Assembly (NCBI GenBank): GCA_032358255.1
Contig: JAULBX010026941.1
Coordinates: forward strand, 124,001-188,000
Direction: 5' to 3'
Origin: Heterotrichella gracilis
Lineage: Eukaryota; Sar; Xanthophyceae; Tribonematales; Xanthonemataceae
Length of the DNA: 64,000 nt
Both the position numbers and the translations under genes were made by a program. Positions within the stretch are counted from its first letter, which is position 1, and every line of letters starts with the position of its first letter. The notes beneath the pieces are model-generated. The model saw only the letters and a program-made list of their open reading frames with translations. It had not been told where the DNA came from and did no database searches. Below, piece by piece: positions 35,733 through 48,000 of this stretch.

Positions 35733-36869
35733 ATGTCAGTGGCGTTGGAGGCCAATTCAGCTGGCGGAACGTCAGGCGGGCTGGACTCCATCTCTCTGGG
35801 CCTACATAGCAACCCCCCCACGGACACAGACGGCAGGAAGGTCTCCACCCAAGACATCCAGCTGGTGCAGAACCTCATCGAGCGGTGTCTACAGCTGTAC
35901 ATGAGCCAGAAGGAGGTTGTGCATACCCTGCACCAGCAGGCCAAGATCGAGCCAGGCTTCACCCAACTAGTGTGGCAGAAGCTGGAGGAGCAGAACCCAG
36001 AGTTCTTCAGGGCCTACTACACCCGCTTGAAACTCAAAGACCAGATAGTGCTCTTCAACCACCTCTTGGAGCAGCAGGTCCAAATGGTCCAGAAGATGCA
36101 GCGCGCCTGGTTCCAATCGGGCCCCCCACCAGGCATGGCTATGTTCCCTCCCCGCCCCGGTGTGCCCCCCATGCCGGGGATGCCGCCCATGCACCCGGGC
36201 ATGCCCTTCAACGGCATGCAGCCAGCGATGCCAGCCAGCTCATCAGCAGCTGCTGCCCCGGGCGCCCCACACGCGGTGGCAGCGGGGGTGCCTGCGGCCT
36301 CCAACGGGCTCCCTCCAGATGGCACCGCGTCCCCATCTGCAGATGGCGCACACGCGCACACCGCCGCTGCAGACGTGGCGCTGGGGCAGACCTTCTTGCA
36401 AGACCAGCCGGCGGCAAACGGGGGGGTGGAGGGGGTCAAAGCCGAGGTCAAGCTGGAGGGGGGGGCGCTGGGGTCCACACCGGAGCTTGCCATGCCCAGC
36501 CAGGTGGCCATGCAAGCTGGGAGCATGGCCATGGGCTTGGGCATTTTTGGGGACCTGGGCCATCACGGTGCCGACCTGGCACACCATGGGCTCTCCACCG
36601 CCCATGCGGACCTGATGATGGGCTTTGGAGGCTTCCCCAACCTGGCAAGCCCCTTGAACGCAGCTGGCATCTTCCCGGGGGGCTTTGCAGACCATTCAAC
36701 AGGGGACCTGTCTCACTTGCCGCGGAATTTCAGCCTGTCAGACCTGTCACTTGACCATTTGGGGGGGGAGAATGACCCGGGCTTGTCGTTGCTGATGCCC
36801 AGTGACCACCCGCATGACCTGCCCAGGAACTTCAGCTTTTCAGAGTTGCCCTTGGACGTGGACCAGTAG
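35733..36869 (+). CDS. TIGR01589-domain protein (plant-specific, function unknown)
   Basis: Single exon, 378 residues. Residues about 38-110 carry the plant-specific domain TIGR01589, with QLVQNLIERCLQLYMSQKEV and VWQKLEEQNPEFFRAYY followed by a Gln-rich helix. The middle is Pro/Met/Ala/His-rich and probably disordered. The C-terminus has two copies of a motif, LPRNFSLSDLSLD and LPRNFSFSELPLD, about 40 residues apart; land-plant relatives usually show one such tail motif. Family members are annotated only as uncharacterised (some wrongly as angiotensin-converting enzyme). A role in transcription or RNA control is possible but not shown. Intronless, head to head with the hydrolase. Confidence 0.8.
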   Translation: MSVALEANSAGGTSGGLDSISLGLHSNPPTDTDGRKVSTQDIQLVQNLIERCLQLYMSQKEVVHTLHQQAKIEPGFTQLVWQKLEEQNPEFFRAYYTRLKLKDQIVLFNHLLEQQVQMVQKMQRAWFQSGPPPGMAMFPPRPGVPPMPGMPPMHPGMPFNGMQPAMPASSSAAAAPGAPHAVAAGVPAASNGLPPDGTASPSADGAHAHTAAADVALGQTFLQDQPAANGGVEGVKAEVKLEGGALGSTPELAMPSQVAMQAGSMAMGLGIFGDLGHHGADLAHHGLSTAHADLMMGFGGFPNLASPLNAAGIFPGGFADHSTGDLSHLPRNFSLSDLSLDHLGGENDPGLSLLMPSDHPHDLPRNFSFSELPLDVDQ

Positions 36870-38265
36870 GAATTTTGTGGGGTTGGGTGCTGTGGTGTTG
36901 CGCCACGCTTTTGTGCGCTCCATATGTGGAGCATAGCGGCCCCATGCTTCTTATGGGTCGTTTTGGTTTCTTTTTCATGTTTGCCAAGGCCCACTTGGCA
37001 CTTCAGTTATGTTTCGCCAGCTTCGTTAAAGAAGAGCACCATCTTGGTGTTGTGACTGTATTTAGGCTGGCACAACAAACAGCAAAATGCCTTCAGATAT
37101 CTCAAACCTTGCTTCACGTCCTTTGCAGCAAGCACAATAAGACATGCCTGTGTTTTTGCAAGGTCCTTGTTTTTCCAACCAGTGAGTGGACGAGCTTGCC
37201 TGCTTCATACCACCTCTGCGGGAGTGGTATGGCCACCTTTTTGTGCCTTCATGTGTCCATCAATGCCAGACACAGTGTAAACCCCACCTGTATTGCAGAT
37301 GACTGTGTGACCAATTGGCAGTGGCACCATACGTGGGGCACGCCACAATATGCTGCTCACAGCCACTTGGCAATTACTTGCTTGTGTGAGCTGCTGCTGT
37401 CAAAAGGTCAGACAACAAGTTGAATGGCACTGGTTAAAGCACCCAATCAAAGCCACAGCTGGTCGGCACTGGTTAAAGCCCCACTTTTTAAGGCAAAACC
37501 GTACCCTATCAAGCGTCAACTGCACACGTCAAGGCAACAATCGCTGCAAACCAGTATACTATAAGGGCTCGATGAAAATGTCGCCCAACGGTGTACCTAG
37601 ACGACAGGAGGGTGCTATACAACAAACAAACTGCAGGTCCTGCCTACACTGGAACGTCACTGCAGCTGTGGTTATATAGGGAACAACTCTCTCTCGCTCG
37701 CTACACTGCACTCTCAACGTTGCTCTCGGGCATGTGGAGACACACACTCAGGGCTAAAAATAGCGGGACTCCTGAAGGTGTCAGAAACAAAGGCGTCTCA
37801 ATATTGTCTTACTTGTCAAACTACTAAGTGAAGCTACGAGCAAAGAATACCAGGCAGAAAAAATTGCTGAAATGATCCAGCAGCGGACCCGAAAGCTCGT
37901 GGACTGATCAAAACTGAACTGGTGCTATTGACCAAAAAATCCCACAAAGAATACACGGGTCCAGCAAAACTGGCTGCGCCTGACTGGCAGGTCGCCACGG
38001 TTCCTGAACACCACCTACCATCTGTTGCCTAGGTCACACGAAAGGAGCAACAACGTGTGCAAAGGAGTGCGGCTACCAACTGCTCCTCGCGCCTGCCCTG
38101 GCTTGTGCATGTGTTGAATCGACAGCCGCCAGCCTGGCAGCTGGCCCTTGCGCCAACCAACCCCAGTCATGCGTTCGCGCGCTGCATGAAGGGGCTGAAG
38201 GTCCCCCCCCGCCTGCTGAGCCAGTGCACCCACCAAGGCGCAGCAGCCGCAGGCCGAAACCCTTG
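36870..38265. other. Convergent intergenic region (TIGR01589 / CBM20)
   Basis: About 1.4 kb. It has a short hairpin near 37207-37232 (CATACCAC / GTGGTATG) and the phrase GGCACTGGTTAAAGC twice (about 37423 and 37463). No gene recognised. Confidence 0.45.
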
Positions 38266-39872
38266 CTAGGGTCCAAAGGACAGCCCCTTGGAGTGCGGTG
38301 GTCGCCGCTTGTCCGCCAGGCCCCAAACATCCCGCCGCTTGAGCAGTGGCACCCCGTCATTGTCCAGCGTCAGCAGCTCAAAGGTGTCCCCATTATCCGC
38401 CTCGGGCTGCGAGGCCGGCTGGTAGTTGGGCGAGTAGCCGGTGAACTGCGCTTTTGAAGACTGCAGCGTGAAGCGGCGCTGGAAGGGCAACCGCTGCTGC
38501 TGCACCTGGGGCTTGATTGCGCGCTCGCGCTCCTCCCCTGGTTGTAGGGCGCTGAACTCCTCCTGCAGTGGGTGTTGGTTGGTTAGTTACCTATACTGAC
38601 TTACTCACAAGCGTTCCAGCGATACAGCTAGATTAGCAGTGTATCCTACAATGACCGCCTTGCCTAGCGCCAACCAGCCCTGTCCTGCCACTGGACAGTT
38701 CCCTATGTTTCAGGTAAAAACACAGCAATACAGGCATACTAACACCACCGCCGCACCCGCGGTCAGCGCAGCTACACTGCATGAAGCAACGCCTGGACAT
38801 GAGTCCACCAAACAGTTGCAATACATTAGGAGCTTCCCAAGGGGCCATGCGTATCAAGAGTGCCAGGTTGAAGCCCACATGTACCACCACATTTCCTCTT
38901 GCTTCACCCGTACAAGGCAGCGGGGAAACAGGAGCTGCTGGGGCATGCTCATGGTGAGTGGCCCATGCGATGCCAGTGGAAGGCAAAAGGAGGCATTACA
39001 AGTTGTCAGTGCAGATCGTGTGGCCTCACCGGTGATGGAACTTGCAGCAGTCGGTTGGGCCCAGGTTGCCAGGCAACAATGGCCATCTGTTTTTGGATGG
39101 TTTGAATATCAAGTGGATCATCAGGTTTGGAGCGGTACGAGTACGTGACCACTCCCTCCGCATCTTCACTCGTCAGCTTGGTCCAATCCTAGGGCAGCAG
39201 TGAGGGCAATCAGCTGACAAGCTCAGCACCGTGTAACACAGTGGTGCCCTAACAGCATGCATAGGGCGTGGGCTCACCTGCTCTTCCAGGATGACGTACT
39301 TGTATTCAAGTTTGGCACCGGCTGGGAGCTCAACCTGCGCAACCCAACACCCAAACTGCTGTGAGCAACGCAGAAACTCCACAAAACAAGGTGCTGGAGC
39401 AGTGTGTAGGAGGCATGCGTACCTCCACTGTCCATACGTCGCCTTGGTTCCATGTCATGGGCACCTTGGCTATTGACAGGAAGGACCATCCGAAGGGTAT
39501 TTGCGACCCTCCCACGCACAGGATCTGCCTGTCGTGCACCCGGAAGTGCACTGAAAGCCGTACCCGCACAAGGGGCGGATCATCCTTCTTCTGCAAGTTG
39601 AAATCGTTGCGCGATGGAAACTCGATGAAGTCTGCTGCGTCGGATACGTTCTGCCTGCCAAACTGAGGGCCTGGGAAGCTGTCTGGCTGGCCTCCTAGTC
39701 TCAAAGTGGCTGCTGCTGTGCCGGCATATACAGGGACACAGCCCAATCTGTGTGCTGGGGCGTACTGTATCTTCTGTCGCTTTGGGCTGGGGGCTCGGCC
39801 TACCAGGCATGGGCGGTTGCCACCACCGCACAAGAAAGACGCGCCTTTTGAAGAGTGTACAGCGGGAGCCAT
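38266..39872 (-). CDS. CBM20 starch-binding domain protein
   Basis: Four exons in phase: 39872-39423, 39334-39278, 39188-39030, 38562-38266; about 320 residues. An N-terminal region of about 75 residues (basic, Ala/Gly/Pro-rich, likely plastid transit) precedes a complete CBM20 fold: VRVRLSVHFRVHDRQILCVG, IPFGWS, MTWNQGDVWTVEVELPAG, LEYKYVILEE and VAWQPGPNRLLQVP. CBM20 domains bind starch. The last 100 residues (RRDVWGLADKRRP near the end) match no domain I know, and there is no catalytic domain, so it is more likely a starch-granule scaffold or regulator than an enzyme. An upstream in-frame ATG at 39893 would add seven residues. Divergent from the MaoC-type gene. Confidence 0.82.
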
Positions 39873-40086
39873 AACAACACTAGGCGGGTGCACAGCCCGC
39901 TACACTACCCTCTGTCCATCGCAGGGGCATGAGGCCAACTGCTGCCGGGTCCACAGAAGGACGTATCTTCGCTGTGTGGGCTCCCTCATCCACAGTATAA
40001 GGTGGAGGGTTTAACCCAACAGGGGCACGGATCACTGGCCGATACGCTTTCAAACGCAGCAGGTTAAGCGTGCAGTGGGCAGTCAG
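39873..40086. promoter_or_regulatory. Probable shared 5' region (CBM20 / MaoC-type gene)
   Basis: The gap between the CBM20 start and the proposed first exon of the hydratase gene. If that exon is wrong, the shared region extends to 40771. Confidence 0.35.
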
Positions 40087-41156
40087 ATGCTCTCGATGCG
40101 TTTCAAACCACGTCTGGGCAGGGATGGAGCTGGGTTTTGCTGCTTGTCTGCGCCTGCCTTCGCACGATACAACCTGTGGCAACTTTCCGTCCGTCCGTAC
40201 ACCACCTCGGGCCTTGGCAAAACCGGCTCAAACCACCGAAACCTGGCTGCCCAAAACATATCTTGAGGGCGGCTGAGGCGCTGAGCTGTTTGTCACGACA
40301 ACGCGCCACCTGGCAAAATATTTTTGCCGGATATTTGCATGCATCTCCATGCATCTACATGTTCCACACAGGCTCATATTGTACTCCTTGAAAAGTTTTC
40401 CTTTGTTTGGAGTGGGCCAAACGATACATCCGCAGACGGTATTGGCGAGTGGGTGGTGGGCACTTTGACATGTACAGCGTGTGGGGCAAGTGGCTGGGCA
40501 GGAGGGCCTTCAGCGCAACGGCGCTTCAAGAAGGGTAGGGATACAAAAACGAGCCCACTGTTTTGACCTTCTACTGCTGCCTCCAAGTAGATGCCTACCC
40601 AGTTGGCTCTGCATTTAGTGGCATGCACATGCCTTGGTGGGTTCCACCCCTCTGGGACGGCTTCCCCCCCACAGTTAGGGGGCTTCACACCAAATAAACG
40701 TGTTTTTTATACAGTGGATTGGATGGGTATCACACAACCTGCACATGTAATCCTCTCTTAAAACACCGCAGGTCAGTGTACAAACTACAGAAGCAGTTCA
40801 GCCAGGCAGATGTGCGCGCCTTCGTTGAACTCACAGGGGATGCGAACCCCATCCACCAGCCAGCTGTGGCACCCGGGGCAGACAAGCAGCTTGCACCCAT
40901 CCTCCCAGGCATGCTCTGCGCGTCCCTGTTCCCAGCCATCATCGGGTCACAGTTCCAAGGGGCTATCTACGCCAACCAGACCCTAAAGTTTCGCTCCCAG
41001 GCGCACGTGGGGGACGTCCTGGTTGCCACAGTGCAAGTGGATAAGGCCAGCAGTAGCAGAGTGGTGTTCACTACGTCCTGTGCCACGGCAGACGGGAGAG
41101 TGGTGGTGGATGGGACAGCGCTGGCGTTGATCAGGGCAGCCAAGGAGAACCGATGA
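40087..41156 (+). CDS. MaoC-type (R)-specific enoyl-CoA/acyl-thioester hydratase, mitochondrial candidate
   Basis: The firm part is the exon 40772-41156 (hot-dog fold, about 128 residues). It has the hydratase-2 motif FVELTGDANPIHQ, whose Asp and His are the catalytic pair, then PGMLCASLF and KFRSQAHVGDVL. It would hydrate or dehydrate 3-hydroxyacyl thioesters, as in mitochondrial fatty-acid synthesis (HTD2-like) or (R)-hydroxyacyl-CoA supply. The phase requires an upstream exon ending in two bases of a codon. A candidate is 40087-40196, encoding an Arg/Phe/Ala-rich presequence-like peptide (MRFKPRLGRDG...) and ending at a weak GTACAC donor. This first exon is tentative. Confidence 0.75.
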
Positions 41157-42096
41157 CCACTCCAATCTCGCCTCAATGTGGCTGTACTGTTGGCTGGTTT
41201 GGCCTTACAACGGCCAACAGCCACCGACAAAACATGCCAATCGGGAGCACCGTTGGCAAAATCAGCGCCGGTGTGTGCACGCATTGGTGCAACACAAGGC
41301 AGTCCATGCCACACAAGGCACTGCAAGCAGCTGAGGAGCCCATAACTACTCCAATGTCGCGTTACTGCTGCGTGAAGTGCTGGTTGCTGTCCTGGGGGCC
41401 TGTCAACACCGACTTGGCAAAGTTTGTTGCTCAGGGGACGTGCTGGAGGCCATCCAAGCACCCTAGCAATACCGTGTGGCATGGCTCAGCAGCTCCAAGA
41501 CCATGACAGCAGTGGACTTCTTTTGCAGCTTTACAGTCACAAAAAATTGGAACACCAACCAGGTATGTGCAGAGCAAGGTCAGTGTTTGCACTGGCCCAA
41601 CCCTCTCAAGAAGGTGCCATATTCCCGCTTGATATTTCCTTGTGTGGAAATGGTTGCTGCACATGTCGTTTGTTGTTCGCCACAGTAATTGGCGTAATTG
41701 CAGTGAAACCAACATGGCTGATGGCGTAGATAGCAACCTGGTACCGCAGTAAGCTATATTACAGGCATTCTGACCTATGCGGTTTCATTTGTTAATAACA
41801 TGAAGGGGCATACATGCCTCTGCTGAAGACCTTCCACAATTTCTGACAAGCGCACAACCCACCCTCACCCCTTGTGTAGGATCCAAGTTGGGGGGGTGAG
41901 CACCACTCCCCCAAACACCATCCACCGGGCAAAGTTCCACCTGCCAGCCTCACCCTCCACGTCCTTGTATCACCCGGCCCCCCTACCCTCCAGCAGCAGC
42001 ACAATACACCCTTCACCACGTCCCAACCCCCCAGCAGCAGTGCCAAACCAAGCTTCACCACTCCTCCTACCCTCCAGGCGCAGCACCACACACCCT
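41157..42096. other. Convergent intergenic region (MaoC-type / U32)
   Basis: About 940 bp. Its right part (about 41980-42095) has imperfect tandem C-rich units (CAGCAGCA.CA.ACACCCTTCACC) adjoining the U32 stop codon. No gene seen. Confidence 0.45.
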
Positions 42097-45000
42097 TCAC
42101 CGCTTCCCAGAAGCAGCGGTTGGCTTCAGCAACAAGGCATGTTTCTCAGAGGTGACCGCCAGTGAGCCCACAGACACGCCGTGGGCATGCCCGTTTGCAT
42201 CGGGCAGCGTCTTGAGCCAGCGCCAGGCGTCCTTGGCTGTGCGGTCGCCCAGCAGCACATCCCTGGGATTAAGAGGGCAGCACATGACGCATCAGAAAAA
42301 GTAGCTTTTCGGGCACTGGAAATAGGATTAAATTCAGATTATGTAGATATTTATAATCTTGGTTTTTAACAAAGAAAGTGCTAGTAGATGGGCAACGGTT
42401 GAATGGGATTGGCGATGGGTGGGAGCAGTTGGGATGGGTGGCAAGTATGCTGGGGATGGGTGACAGGCTGTGCACTGACTGGAACTGGGGTTGATAAGTA
42501 CAGCCACATTTGCCACATGGACCTCACATGAACCCCACCATCTCACCCCATGTAGCACAATAGATGTAGAGCACATGCCACAAAAAAGGGGGGAAAGTGG
42601 ACATCACGCGCCACCGTGCACTCCTCTTCAGCCCCCACTGTGACAATGGCCTCACCTGTACGCATCCAGCAGTGGGGCGACGACATGTGGCGGCTCATCC
42701 ACCAGCTCTATGCGCAAGGTGGAGTAGCCAGCAGCGTGTAGATCACGCAAAAAGGGGAGGGCAGATTGGGCCTGCGGCAGGGAATTGGTGCAGTTGGGGT
42801 TACAATGTGGGTATGTATATGGGATAGCAGATGTATGTGCCCTTTGCCGTGTGAGGCAGGCAGCACTGTGCACTATGTGCAATGTTGTTCACTGATGGGT
42901 TGCCATATTTAAGAGTAAATTACTGTAATGAGATAACAGCTAGCTCAATCTTTGCCCCGAATTCTGCGTGCTCAGGCCACCCTGTGCCTTAAATGCAGGC
43001 AGTGATGCATGTGTTCCCCCCTGATCATAACCCAAACCCACCTGTGCATTGAACACGGTGTTCCTGCACCCCATGCCTCAAATGCATGCAGTAATACGTT
43101 TCACCCATTATCATAGCGCACCTGCCCCTCAAATGCAGGCAGTGATGCATGTGTTTTCCCCTGATCGAACCCCGCACCCGGTACCCACCTGTGTATTGAA
43201 CACCGTGTTCCTGCACCCCATGTCAGCCAGGACCAGGTGGTCCTTCCCCTCCCCGTCCCTCACATTGCATGCATTGATAGATTTCCCCCCTGATCGTACC
43301 CCGCACCCAACCCCTGTCAACCAGCACCAGGTGAGCTTTCCCTCCCCATCCCTAAAATGCAAGCAATGTTTCCCCCTTGGACATACCCCATCCCCGGTGG
43401 TACCCACCTGTGCATTGAACACCGTGTTCCTGCACCCCATGTCTGCCAGGACCAGGTGGTCCTTCCCCTCCCCGTCCCTCAGATGCACCGCGTTCCCCTC
43501 GCACGGGTGCCCGCAGTCCTTGTAGCTGTTGCCGTCGCTCAGGAACCGGCAAAACACGCAGTGCTCGGTGTGGAAGATCGGCAGGTGGTGGTGGGCGATC
43601 AGCTCCAATCGGCTGGGATCGGGCAGGGATGATGCCAGAGCGGAGAGCTGATTGGAGTTGAGGTCGTGGGTGGGTGCCAGGCGGTCCAGGGAGGTGGTGA
43701 GGAGGAGGGTTGTGGATAGGGAGTTGGCTGCGTTGAGGGAGAAGTCTCCTTCCAGGCGGGGGATTGTGGCATTGGCCTCCGCCACAAATGCGCCTGCAGG
43801 GGAAGGGCAGATGTGGAACATTGAGGACTGGTGTCAATTCTGTCAGTGATGCGCAATACTAGATGCACGTTTGGGGGATATCAAAGACAAACTGTTCATT
43901 ATTTGAAGTAAACTGCACAAATGAACAAGTGGGTGCGAGGGCAGGGAATATGGTGTACCTGCTTCTAAAATCAGTAACTTTATTTTATCACATGCTCAGC
44001 TGTTATGGCTCAACTGAATGGACTTGTACACATCTAAACCGTGAAAAGTTTGCATAATCCCCTGGCGCACACCCACCCACCTGGCCCACCCAGGCTCAGC
44101 AGCTGCTGCAGCATGCCGGTGCTGCGCAACAGCAGCGCATCCGCACCCAGCTTGAGGAAGAATAGCCAGATGCGCTGCTCATCGGGCTTGAGCACGCGCG
44201 GGGTGGCAACCACCACCCGCTGCCCTGCGCCGCGCACCGCAGCCACCGCCTCCCTCAGGCCGTGCACCTCCAGGAAGTCGAGGACCACCTCGGTGAGCCA
44301 GGGCACTTGGAGAGCTGCGTCCACCTGTGGGAAAGGGGCCAGGCAGGCTTACATCTACTTTCCAAGTTGATATTCTGCACACCCAAGACTTCTCCAGTGG
44401 GGGCAGGATGGGTGTGGTGGTGGTACTTGGGGAGGGGATGCAGGGCACTTTCAGCCTCCCCCAGGCCATGCACCTCCAGAAAATTGAGCACAACCTCGGC
44501 ACCTGAAGGGCTGTGTCAATGTACTTAAGGCAGGCTACCATGTATGAGTCTAGTAGCAACAATGTCAGTCACGTGCAAGTCGTGGTCATGCGCCCTTAAA
44601 ACCCTGCACCCCACCCCTCCTACCTGCGCCTTGGTGCGACACAGCACCCGGATGAGCGGCTTCCCCCTCCCCCCCCCACGTCCTCCGTTTCCCCCCTTGG
44701 CCACCTCCCCATCCACCGCCTCCTCCCCCCTGGTGGTGGCTCCCGATTGGCCAATCTCACCCATGAGGCTCGGCAGCACAGGGTGTGGTGCGATGCCGCT
44801 GGTGGATGGGTGGGCTGTCCGGGCAGTGAGCAGCTCCTCCACTGCCATCCTCCTGGCTGCCTTGATCTCACTGGCTGGCAGGAACAGGCCTGGGGAAACA
44901 GGGTTTTAGGGTTTAGGGTTCAGGGTTTAGGGTTTGGGGTTCAAAGACCACGGGGCTCACGTGATCTCTCTGGCTGGCAGGAACAGGCCTGCAGAAACAA

Positions 45001-48000
45001 GGCTTTAGGGTTTAGGGTAGTAGGGTTTAGAGTTGAAAGGCTGCAGGCCCCACATGGATGCTGAGGACATGCATGGCAAATTTGCACAACACATCCTCGT
45101 CACATGCGATATGAAACAATGGAAACGTCATGTAAAAACACGATGACCCCAGGAAAAGCAAGTCACACAGACTTATCAGGCGGCAAGTGGTTCACAACTT
45201 ATGGGATCAGGTGGCTTTGAGTTGAAAGGACCACAGACCTGCCCCCAGATCCAGCCCCTCCACATCCAGGCTCCCAAGAGATAGCGAATTCTCGCCCAGC
45301 TGGCCCACCGCTTTGGCAAAATCCTGTGCAGTCAGCGCCCGGTTGCTCGCCTGCATAACGGCCTTTGTTGGCAGAGGGTTCACATGGAACTGCCGCTTGG
45401 CAGTGGGTTGTGAATGATAGGCATGCGTGGCCTGTTGCCATTGTTGGTGGATGCACCCGCGCATGATACTGGAAATGCTCCCAATTGCATGTCCGCTGCA
45501 CTGATATGTCTGTTTGCCTGGGAGTTGCTATTGTCGGTGGATACACCCACGCATGACACTTAAATGGTATCTGCTTGCCTGTTGCAATGCCATCTGGCTG
45601 TGTACAGTCACCGAATGCCCTTGAGGGTCCCGAAGCGCCAATTGCAGTGGTGTCCCTACGCTGCCTGAGAGCGTCACGTCGACAGCCACTTTGCGCTTTT
45701 GCGACTCTGACAGGTTCTCGTAGGATTGGTGCAGGCGCGCCTCCAGAGTCGAGTCTCGAGTTTTCCACACCAAGTCCCCAACCTGCAGACGGGGAGCAGT
45801 CAACAGCTGGTGGGATCACCGCCATTGGGGGAAGCAAGCATGGTAGGAGTCAGGATGCAAAAAACTCTGATCCACCTTCGCTTAATTGCAGATCCAAAAT
45901 TACCTCCTGCACCTGCACCCTCATGATATCCACCTGCCCCCCGCCAAACCCTTAACCCTAAACACCACGCACCTGCACCCTCCTGAGGTCCACCTGCCCC
46001 CTGCCAAACCCTAGCTGCACCACCCCTTGCTCAGCAGCAGGCAGCGCCGCCCCCCCGCCTGCCACTATGGAGTATAATGCTCCCCCTTGCTCCTCCTCCT
46101 GGGGGTTGCCGCTGTCAAACACCACACCATCGCCGCGCTTGATGGGGGACCTGCACACAAGGGGGTACACCAGGTGAATACACCATATCATCACGTACGG
46201 ATGTATACCATTTGAGAAGGTTACGTGGTCTGGTGGAACAAATGTATGTAAGGTCAAGGGTCTCGAAAGCACTCTAGGGATCCTCGATCCTCCAAAGTTC
46301 TACAATGGTGGATGCAGTCTCACACTGTGCAGGAGCAAAATTCTGGGACATATTACTTGCAACAGAAAATTGTATGACACAGCAATATTACTGCGTGCAA
46401 CTGTTGGAATGCAGTCTCCACTTCCCTCCAGCACCCCACCCACCTCAGCTCCACCCACACCCCCTGTGGCGCCACCTGGCCCACCCTGCCTATCGCAACC
46501 CCCCTGTGTCGGGGGGAGCGGCCTCGAACCAGCTCCTGGTGCTGGCTGCCACCCAAAAACCCTAGGGTAAGCCCGCTGTGGTGCTCGTCCTGACCACGCG
46601 CAAACACCTGCCAGGGGTGGGGATGATGTATGCAAGTTGGTGAGTATTATTCAGCCTCCATTGTGAATGAAACCCTTGACCACTTGGATGAAGTTTCGGG
46701 GAGGAGCGTGGTTGCATATAAAGGCAAGGGTGAAAGGATATCAATAGGACTATTGTTATCTTAGCACCCTGGATAAAGGGCATTGTGGTATGACAAGGGG
46801 TGGAGCATGGTCTGAAATGAGGAGGAATTTGTGCAGCAATGCGCAGCCTGCAATGCAAGTGCTTGGAATGCAAATTGTATCTGACCCACGTGTGTGCTTA
46901 CAACCTGCTGGGAATTCTACAGTGGGCGCATAGCCTTGTGGTACCCAAGGCTCTATAGCCCCTACCCACCCACCTGATGCAGGTCCGTCATTTGCTGGTT
47001 GGAGGGGGCTCCCCTCCCCTGTACAGGGCTTTTCCCCTGGATCTCTGCCCATGCTGCGTCCACTGCCTGACGGTACACCTGCAGGTGACAAGTGGCACCC
47101 TTAGCCCTAAACCCTAATTTAGGGCCTAAAATATTCAATTATTTCGAATGAGAATTTAAAAAATATTATCCAATAGGCAAACAGTGTTAGTTGGCCCATT
47201 CGGCAGCAAACATTAATCACAATTGAGCATCACAGGCATATCACCACTCTCCTACCCCCACCCTCACTCCCCCACCTGCGTTGTTATGGCCACATACTCT
47301 GGCCCCTTGAGCCTCCCCTCTATCTTGAAGCACGACACCCCTGCCTGGATGAGCTGGGGAACCACCTCCACTGCCATCAGGTCTTGGGGGCTCAGCAGGT
47401 ACTTTATGTCACCCAAATCCTGCAGGGGGGGAATAAATAGTGGGTTGGCGATCGATAACAGGGGGTGGGAACGCGGGCCAAGGTATGTGGGTCTACTATG
47501 CAATACTTCTACCCTAAACTACAAACAAATATCTAATCGAATTCTGCAAGGCCCCTCGCCAGGGTCCATCATGCCAGCATAAATTGAACCAGGCGCTGAT
47601 GCAAAGCTCAACCCTAGCCAGGGGCGGTGCAAAAACTGTTCATATTTTAGAACCCTGGTGATTAGACGCTCAGCACACCCCTCCTCCTCAGCGCCATCCT
47701 CCTCCTACCCCCTACCCGGATCTCGCCATTCACCACCAGCCCATAGGGCAGCCTGGGATTAGGGTGCAGGGTTTACCCAAACCCTAAACCCCTGCAAACC
47801 CTAGACCCTTCCTCCCCTGCCTTGCCTTCCCCTTTTCCCCCACCCCTACCCGGATCTCCCCGTTCACCACCAGTCCGTAGGGCAGCCTGCATGCCTGCGC
47901 ACATTGCCCTCGGTTGGCGCTGCGTCCCCCCCACGCCTCTGAGGAGAAGCATTGCCCGCTGTAGGACACACACAGGGCGCCTGCGGGGGAGATACGTATT

